Below are positions 32,724 through 37,779 of a stretch of 37,779 bases of DNA, in pieces. This DNA is from a bacterium (GTDB lineage: Bacteria > Chlamydiota > Chlamydiia > Chlamydiales > SM23-39). The notes beneath the pieces are model-generated. The model saw only the letters and a list, made by a program, of their open reading frames with translations. It was not told where the DNA came from and made no database searches. The first letter of the stretch is position 1. The number at the start of each line of letters is the position of its first letter. Position numbers and translations under genes: made by a program. The DNA lies in the NCBI GenBank assembly GCA_021780355.1, contig JAJXYX010000006.1, forward strand, positions 1 to 37,779. Direction: 5' to 3'.

Positions 32724-32733
32724 CCCGCTTTTC

Positions 32734-32889
32734 TTGGGGCTCTGCCCCAAACCCCGCCAAAGGACTGTCGTCCTCTGGACTCCTATTTGTTTTTTTTGAT
32801 CATCTTCCGCAGCGGAAGATGATCAGAAAAGAAAAATAGGTTTCCAAAGGACGATAGTCCTTTGGTGGGGTTTGGGGCGAAGCCCCGAG
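32734..32889. repeat. Palindromic element B, copy 4
   Basis: A 156-bp element between mreB and pckG. The left tip hairpin is GGGGCTCTGCCCC and the right end GGGGCGAAGCCCC. The apex is GATCATCTTCCGC / GCGGAAGATGATC. The right inner hairpin is CCAAAGGACGATAGTCCTTTGG, self-complementary even though its long-range partner differs. It ends 14 nt before the pckG ribosome site. Confidence 0.93.
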
Positions 32890-32912
32890 GAACGCTGCAA
32901 TTGGAGACGCTG

Positions 32913-34709
32913 ATGAATCAAGTGATGAGCTCTTATAAGACGGGAAATGAGGAATTGGACCGATGGATTGGGGAGATGGCGGAGCTTTGCAGGCCGGCGG
33001 GAGTGCATGTATGCGATGGGAGCGACCGGGAGTATGGGGAGTTGGCTGCGCAGCTGGTGAGAGAGGGGAAGGCGACGGCTTTGAATGAGGCGATGAGGCC
33101 TCATAGTTTGTGGTTTCATTCTGATGCGGAGGATGTGGCTAGAGTTGAGGAGTGCACATTTATTTGTTCGAGGCGGGAGGAGGATGCGGGGCCTACGAAC
33201 CATTGGGTGGAGCCGGGGGAGATGAAGCGGAAGCTGGGGGGGCTGTTTTCTGGATGCATGGAGGGGAGGACGATGTATGTGGTTCCTTACTGCATGGGGC
33301 CATTGGGATCTCCTTTTTCGATTGTGGGGGTAGAGATTACGGATTCGGCTTATGTTGTTTTGAATATGAAGTGGATGACCCGGATGGGTAAGGAAGCTTT
33401 GAAGCAGCTTGGGAATGGGGCGTTTTCGGCTGGGATGCATTCTGTGGGAGCGCCGTTGAAACAGGGGCAAAAGGATGTGAGGTGGCCTTGCCATGTGAAA
33501 GAGAGATGCATTGTTCATTTTCCAGAGGAGAGGAGCGTTTGGTCGTATGGGAGTGGATACGGGGGAAATGCGCTTTTGGGGAAAAAGTGTTTGGCGCTGA
33601 GATTAGCGTCAGTCATGGGGAAAGAAGAGGGGTGGCTTGCAGAGCATATGCTCATTTTGGGGCTCACGAGTCCAGAGGGGGAGAAGAAATATATCGCAGC
33701 TGCATTTCCTAGCGCGTGCGGCAAGACGAATTTGGCGATGCTTACTCCGACGCTTCCTGGATGGAAGGTGGAATGCGTGGGAGATGATATCGCTTGGATC
33801 CGCGTGGGCGATGATGGACGCCTTTGGGCTGTGAATCCTGAGGCTGGATATTTTGGCGTAGCGCCGGGCACCTCGATGAAGACGAATCCTAATGCAATGC
33901 GCACGATTGCGAAAAATACGATTTTTACGAATGTGGCCTTGACGGGCGAGGGGGATGTGTGGTGGGAAGGGATGGATGGCAGCCCTCCGGAAAAGATGAT
34001 TTCCTGGCTTGGCAAGGTCTGGAAACCCTCTGATGGGCCCGCGGCGCATCCGAACTCGAGATTTACGGTGTCGGCGAAACAAAATCCTATATACGATCCG
34101 ATGGCAAACGATCCTAAGGGAGTGCCGCTTTCTGCGATCATTTTTGGCGGGAGAAGAAATGGGGTGGTCCCTCTTGTTTACGAATCATTTTCTTGGCAGC
34201 ACGGCGTTTTTTTAGGCGCCAGCGTGTCTTCGGAAAGTACAGCTGCTGCGAAAGGAGAGGTGGGAAAGTTGAGGCACGATCCTTTTGCGATGCTCCCTTT
34301 TTGCGGGTATCACATGGGAGATTATTTTGCACATTGGCTTGAGATGGGAAAGAAGACGAGTGCGGACAAGCTGCCGAAAATTTATTACGTCAATTGGTTT
34401 CAAAAAGACGCGGAAGGGAAATTTTTATGGCCTGGCTTTGGGGAAAATTCGAGGGTTTTAAAATGGATTTTCGAGCGCACATCGGATAAAGCCCCGGCCA
34501 AGAAAACAGCGATAGGATCAATTCCAACCTCTTTAGACCTCTCGGGTCTAGAGATTTTGACAGAAAAGCTTACAGCTCTATTTTCTATTGACCGAGAGGC
34601 CTGGCTTAAAGAGTGCGATGAGATCAAAAATTATTTTAAGGTTTTTTCCTCTCGTATGCCGAGCGAATTACTCCGAGAGCTCGACGAGTTAATCCGTCGA
34701 TTGCATTGA
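32913..34709 (+). CDS. pckG: Phosphoenolpyruvate carboxykinase (GTP)
   Basis: Converts oxaloacetate and GTP to phosphoenolpyruvate, linking the TCA cycle to gluconeogenesis. The 598-residue protein has the size of the GTP-dependent family. [12 protein letters not shown] near 265-276 is the P-loop with the catalytic Cys typical of this class, and [17 protein letters not shown] is near 424-440. The open frame continues upstream into palindrome B4, but GGAG (32903-32906) lies 6 nt before the ATG at 32913 and the protein fits from there. The first half is unusually G-rich on the coding strand. The 3' end overlaps a convergent small gene by 74 bp. It matches C. trachomatis CT710. Confidence 0.95.
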   Translation: MNQVMSSYKTGNEELDRWIGEMAELCRPAGVHVCDGSDREYGELAAQLVREGKATALNEAMRPHSLWFHSDAEDVARVEECTFICSRREEDAGPTNHWVEPGEMKRKLGGLFSGCMEGRTMYVVPYCMGPLGSPFSIVGVEITDSAYVVLNMKWMTRMGKEALKQLGNGAFSAGMHSVGAPLKQGQKDVRWPCHVKERCIVHFPEERSVWSYGSGYGGNALLGKKCLALRLASVMGKEEGWLAEHMLILGLTSPEGEKKYIAAAFPSACGKTNLAMLTPTLPGWKVECVGDDIAWIRVGDDGRLWAVNPEAGYFGVAPGTSMKTNPNAMRTIAKNTIFTNVALTGEGDVWWEGMDGSPPEKMISWLGKVWKPSDGPAAHPNSRFTVSAKQNPIYDPMANDPKGVPLSAIIFGGRRNGVVPLVYESFSWQHGVFLGASVSSESTAAAKGEVGKLRHDPFAMLPFCGYHMGDYFAHWLEMGKKTSADKLPKIYYVNWFQKDAEGKFLWPGFGENSRVLKWIFERTSDKAPAKKTAIGSIPTSLDLSGLEILTEKLTALFSIDREAWLKECDEIKNYFKVFSSRMPSELLRELDELIRRLH

Positions 34710-35007
34710 AATCGCCCCGGAATTCGTTGGAACAAGCGATCGATCTCGTGTAGATTTTATGAACGAGCTCGTGTCTCAATTCTGTAGGCAGATCTTTTGT
34801 TTGCGAGTGTTTGAGATGATAAGCGATCACTTCGCAAAAAAACGCCTGTCTAGATACGGTCTTCTCAGCAAAATGTTCGCCAAAATCCCGGATCAAGGCG
34901 GGGATATCGGCATTTCCATACGAACACTTTTCAGAATTGGTCAGAGCTTTAGCTAAACAAGGAGTAAGCGTGCTTGATTTAGGAAAAGTGAGATTGGGCA
35001 TTGACAT
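34636..35007 (-). CDS. Small protein of unknown family
   Basis: I do not recognise a family. The 123-residue protein is mixed helical ([17 protein letters not shown], then [17 protein letters not shown], then [16 protein letters not shown]) with no signal peptide or membrane span. AAGGA 6 nt before the ATG supports it as a real gene. Its last 74 bp overlap the end of pckG on the opposite strand. It is divergent from the kinase gene across an AT-rich region. Confidence 0.6.
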   Translation of the reverse strand: MSMPNLTFPKSSTLTPCLAKALTNSEKCSYGNADIPALIRDFGEHFAEKTVSRQAFFCEVIAYHLKHSQTKDLPTELRHELVHKIYTRSIACSNEFRGDFNAIDGLTRRALGVIRSAYERKKP

Positions 35008-35314
35008 AGAACATCCTTAGTGTAAAAAGGTTAATTATTTTTTTATTTTCCTATTTTGACCAAAAAAAGTCTATCGCCTTTCAACCGGAAGCGTTCCACC
35101 TCAATGGCACCCAAAAGGGCCGCATTGAAAGATTTTTAAATCATTAATAATAAAGTAATTATCGTTGAAAATCTTTAAAAAACTTCTGGCTTGCGTTATT
35201 TTATTGAAAATGTTTAGTGAGCTGTCTTTGTAATATTATCTACATTTTAATATCTTAACAAAAGTTTAATCTTATTGGTGTATAATTGTTTTAAAAAAAT
35301 AGGATTATAAGTTT
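35008..35314. other. AT-rich divergent intergenic region
   Basis: It contains no open frame that I can support. AAAGATTTT and AAAATCTTT about 35 nt apart (near 35129-35177) could pair weakly. At 35075-35092 it carries the reverse complement of an 18-nt sequence found at 169-186. The kinase -10 box lies at its right end. Confidence 0.5.
35281..35286 (+). promoter_or_regulatory. Possible -10 box of the kinase gene
   Basis: TATAAT, 28 nt before the ATG at 35315, preceded by GGTG. No good -35 hexamer is present at 16-18 nt, so the promoter is a partial match in an AT-rich background. Confidence 0.4.
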
Positions 35315-36556
35315 ATGTCTTCAGCTGGTTTTGATGGGTTTTATTCATCTACTTCTTTAAAAGAATGTGAAGAAGATTTTTCGTTTGAAATTGATCAGAT
35401 TTTAGCCGGCGGAGATCTTGGGGGGGGCTCCGAATTTGAAGAAGAAATTCCTTGTAAGAATTTATATAAAGATACGCATTTCCCAAAAGCCGTGGTTGAA
35501 TCGATAGAGCGTTTCAAAGAGGTCTCTTTTGATCAACTTACTAAAAATCTAGAGATTTCTGTTGTGAAAGCGGGCCACAAAAAAAACGGGCAAGATAAGC
35601 AATATGTTTTATTAAGAAAGAGCGAAGCTGGCGCTTCTTCTGACTTTTATATAGGATTCTCTCCTAAAGGCAAACAGCGGGCAGTTCTTTTAAAAAGCTC
35701 CGATGCTCAAGGTTCTCAGAGAGATCAAGAGATGATGGCCATTAACCAGAAACGTTTTAAGGAATATCTTGATTCTAGTCCGAAAGAGGAAGGAATTCAG
35801 CATATCAGCCGCATATTGTATGTAGATCCAAATGTAAAAATAACAGAACTTTGCGGAATCGATTTGAAAAAATTTATGGAAGAGAATAGAGATCTATCTG
35901 AAGAAGATCTGATTAACATCATCGAACAGATTTTAAAAGGACTTTTTTTCATTCACAAAAAAGGGTTTGTTCATAAGGATTTGAACATAAAAAATATTGT
36001 AGTTAATAGAGATGGAGAAGGAGCTTTAATAGTAAAAATTATCGACTGGGATTTGGTGGGAGGAGCTGTAGAAGAAGATCATCAATTGCAAGGAAGCATA
36101 TTTTATCTTCCTGTAAATATTACTAATAGGTTTTTGGGTATTTTTGAAAAAGAAGAGTCGTCTGAGCCCGAACCTTCTATAAATTTAGCATCTCATCGTT
36201 ATCCAAAAGAATGGACAACAAGCGCCCAGGACATATGGGCTCTTATGTATCTCATTGGTCAAGTTGGAATCCAATTAAATCAGCATATAAGTGAAGGTTT
36301 TTTGGAAAGGTTCAAAGAATATAAAGAAATTGTTGAAGATAGTATAAGAAACAAAAAAGACGTTATAGATTCTTATCAAAAGAAAAGAGAGTATCTAGCA
36401 AACAAGTTGAACCTTTTTTCTGGTTTGCAACCTAAAACGTTTGTCGACCATCTTTTATATAAGATGGCTGAAGTGGATTGTCAGGCAAGACCTTCTGCTG
36501 AGGATCTTTTATCTTTTATAAGAGAAGATTTAAATCCGAATTTATACTGTTCGTGA
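35315..36556 (+). CDS. Ser/Thr protein kinase-like protein with DWD in place of DFG
   Basis: 413 residues. The first 75 are acidic and Ser-rich. The kinase fold shows a candidate ATP-site Lys127 (AVLLKSS), the catalytic loop H220-K-D222-L-N-I-K226-N227, and the metal-binding Asp244 in IIDWDLVGG, so the usual DFG reads DWD. QDIWALMYLIGQ matches subdomain IX and RPSAEDLL near 395 supplies the subdomain XI Arg. All catalytic residues seem present, although no Gly-rich loop is clear. The last three codons (Tyr-Cys-Ser) and the TGA stop lie in element A3. Low-GC sequence, isolation and the N-terminus suggest acquired DNA or a secreted effector; neither is shown. Confidence 0.8.
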   Translation: MSSAGFDGFYSSTSLKECEEDFSFEIDQILAGGDLGGGSEFEEEIPCKNLYKDTHFPKAVVESIERFKEVSFDQLTKNLEISVVKAGHKKNGQDKQYVLLRKSEAGASSDFYIGFSPKGKQRAVLLKSSDAQGSQRDQEMMAINQKRFKEYLDSSPKEEGIQHISRILYVDPNVKITELCGIDLKKFMEENRDLSEEDLINIIEQILKGLFFIHKKGFVHKDLNIKNIVVNRDGEGALIVKIIDWDLVGGAVEEDHQLQGSIFYLPVNITNRFLGIFEKEESSEPEPSINLASHRYPKEWTTSAQDIWALMYLIGQVGIQLNQHISEGFLERFKEYKEIVEDSIRNKKDVIDSYQKKREYLANKLNLFSGLQPKTFVDHLLYKMAEVDCQARPSAEDLLSFIREDLNPNLYCS

Positions 36557-36782
36557 CTTAAGAATCGGCTATTGGACGGTAGATCGCTGCCAAAAATCGA
36601 ATGCGGCAAAGTGGGCTAGTACAGCTTGACAAAAGTTTTTGGAATAATTTCGGCGTGAAAACGGTCTAAAATCGACGATCGGAAAGTGGGTTGTATTGCC
36701 TCATACTACCCCACTTTGCCGCAATCGATTTTTGGCAGCGATCTCCCGTCCAATAGCCGATTCTTGAGTCACGAACGGTATA
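36543..36782. repeat. Palindromic element A, copy 3 (enlarged loop)
   Basis: A 240-bp copy bounded by TATACTGTTCGTGACTTAAG and CTTGAGTCACGAACGGTATA. The outer arms match copy 2 (GGCTATTGGACGG), but the next block is TAGATCGCTGCC / GGCAGCGATCTCC, changed in both arms. The centre carries about 73 extra bases including a degenerate second left arm (AAAATCGACGATCGGAAAGTGGG split by changes) before a copy-1-type loop. It supplies the end of the kinase gene. Confidence 0.92.
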
Positions 36783-36819
36783 AAACAAAAATAGTTGGTT
36801 TTTTCGAAGAAAACGCTGT

Positions 36820-37398
36820 ATGTTAGTTTTCATCCAAGGAGCTCTCTTGCCTCAAGAAATTGATTTATTGAAATTCGTATGTCAAAAATTAGAGGATTTG
36901 GGCATTGCTTATATGCTAACAGGATCTCTTGCGGCTAATTTTTATGCCGTTCCTAGAATGACTCGCGATATTGATATTGTCATAGAAATAGAAATGCCGG
37001 AAATACAACCATTTTATCAATGTTTTGTGGAAGATTTTTATCTTACCAAAAATGCTATGGTTGAGGCAATTGAACATGAAACTATGTTTAATATTATATC
37101 AAATAAATCTGTTTTTAAAATAGATTTTATTGTCAGAAAAAATTCTCGTTATAGAAAAAAGGAATTTGAGCGGAAAAAACGGATTGATCTGGATGGTACG
37201 CCTGTGTGGCTTGTATCTCCCGAAGATTTGATTATTTCAAAATTATTTTGGGCGAAAGATAGTTTTTCAGGAACGCAAATTCGGGATGTTCAGAATCTTT
37301 TATTGTCTATCAAAAATCTTGATGTAGATTATCTTCATTATTGGATACGGGAGTTAGGATTAAGCTCTATTTATGAGGAGATCAAACATCATGGATGA
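36820..37398 (+). CDS. Nucleotidyltransferase of the AbiEii/MNT-like superfamily
   Basis: A 192-residue protein with the nucleotidyltransferase core YMLTGSLAANF (G35-S36) followed by TRDIDIVIE (D50-x-D52) and a third Asp102 in KIDFIV. VWLVSPEDLIISKLFWAKD and a helical C-terminus follow. This arrangement occurs in stand-alone nucleotidyltransferases that are often toxin-antitoxin or phage-defence components. It overlaps a 92-residue helical partner by 8 bp. The ribosome site is weak. It is AT-rich compared with the housekeeping genes and lies next to palindrome A3. Activity and target cannot be deduced. Confidence 0.72.
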   Translation: MLVFIQGALLPQEIDLLKFVCQKLEDLGIAYMLTGSLAANFYAVPRMTRDIDIVIEIEMPEIQPFYQCFVEDFYLTKNAMVEAIEHETMFNIISNKSVFKIDFIVRKNSRYRKKEFERKKRIDLDGTPVWLVSPEDLIISKLFWAKDSFSGTQIRDVQNLLLSIKNLDVDYLHYWIRELGLSSIYEEIKHHG

Positions 37399-37669
37399 TA
37401 CATCGCCAGAAATGATGCAGAAAATGCGAGAAATGTGCGCAGAGAAAACTCCTGAAGAACGTTTCAAGATGGGATGTTCAATGTATGAAACTTCTAAATA
37501 TTTAGTGACACGATTTATTTTAGAAAATAATCCGCAGATTTCTTCCGTTGAATTTAAAAAAGAGTTTTTTTTAAAATTTTACGCGGATGATTTTAGTCTA
37601 TCTGAACGAGAGATGATTTTTGCTCATTTTGAGAGTCTTGGGGAGGCTTCTACAGGGGCTTTTCTCTAA
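37391..37669 (+). CDS. Small helical partner of the nucleotidyltransferase
   Basis: A 92-residue acidic helical protein (EMMQKMREMCAEKTPEERF, then MGCSMYETSKYLVTRFIL, then FFLKFYADDFS). The ATG at 37391 is preferred to an upstream in-frame ATG at 37373 because it gives the short 8-bp overlap with the preceding gene. Small proteins of this pattern are often encoded beside such nucleotidyltransferases. It may be the regulatory half of a two-gene module. No DNA-binding motif is evident. Confidence 0.62.
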   Translation: MDDTSPEMMQKMREMCAEKTPEERFKMGCSMYETSKYLVTRFILENNPQISSVEFKKEFFLKFYADDFSLSEREMIFAHFESLGEASTGAFL

Positions 37670-37728
37670 AAATTCTTGATAGCTAATAAAGTATAATCAA
37701 CCATGTTATCTCAAAAAGTGAGGTTGAC

Positions 37729-37779
37729 ATGGCTAAAAAAAATCCGAAAGACACCTATTCCGAAATCGATCAAGTGATT
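37729..37779 (+). CDS. Start of a further gene, cut by window end
   Basis: An ATG with GAGG 5 nt upstream opens a frame MAKKNPKDTYSEIDQVI that stays open to the window edge. Only 17 codons are visible, too few to identify it. Confidence 0.5.
   Translation, partial: MAKKNPKDTYSEIDQVI

Noticed and set aside
32862-32912. Extended N-terminus for pckG starting in the B4 palindrome
   Set aside because: A good ribosome site (GGAG) precedes the ATG at 32913, and the added residues are encoded by the repeat and foreign to the family.
32823-33518. 231-codon minus-strand frame opposite pckG
   Set aside because: His/Pro/Arg-rich shadow of the G-rich pckG sequence that runs into palindrome B4.
33515-34141. 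208-codon minus-strand frame opposite pckG
   Set aside because: Antisense shadow of conserved pckG codons with no ribosome site of its own.

Overview
The window comes from an obligate intracellular member of the Chlamydiae, most likely an environmental, 'Chlamydia-like' lineage (Waddlia, Parachlamydia, Criblamydia or Simkania type) rather than Chlamydiaceae. Two blocks match the chlamydial gene order I know. One is clpX-clpP-tig // snf2-mreB-pckG, as in C. trachomatis CT705-CT710. The other is the type III secretion (T3SS) operon chaperone-cdsD-cdsE-cdsF-cdsG-sctI-cdsN, as in CT663-CT669. The carA-carB and pyrB genes for de novo pyrimidine synthesis, absent from Chlamydia itself, point to an amoeba- or arthropod-associated relative. 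The placement rests on gene content and order; no database search was run.

Layout. 1-7.5 kb: a minus-strand pyrimidine locus (carA-carB-glycosyltransferase family 9, then pyrB), interrupted on the plus strand by a HepT-MntA type toxin-antitoxin pair flanked by palindromic repeats. 7.5-10 kb: a large plus-strand protein with a papain-like Cys motif. 10-11.5 kb: an arginine-deiminase-like (pentein) protein with its own AT-rich promoter. 11.7-17.9 kb: the T3SS operon, with ferrochelatase hemH fused to its end by an ATGA overlap with cdsN, where Chlamydia has cdsO. 18-24 kb: an island of six secreted- or translocator-like genes in three transcription units, two of them divergent around a palindromic element. 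All three start with the same 32-nt promoter sequence. 24-34.7 kb: clpP-clpX, tRNA-Gly-tig, snf2-mreB and pckG, separated by palindromic repeats. 34.6-37.8 kb: a small unknown gene, a protein kinase whose stop codon lies in a mobile palindrome, a nucleotidyltransferase plus small partner, and the start of a further gene.

How they work together. The 18-24 kb genes look like translocon or effector cargo beside the structural T3SS operon. The shared promoter suggests one regulon for small-protein/hydrophobic-protein pairs plus two unknown polar proteins. This is the best candidate for an undescribed system here. The second theme is three families of intergenic palindromic elements (A, B, C). Their arms covary to keep hairpins intact, they nest inside one another, and they sit at almost every operon boundary.
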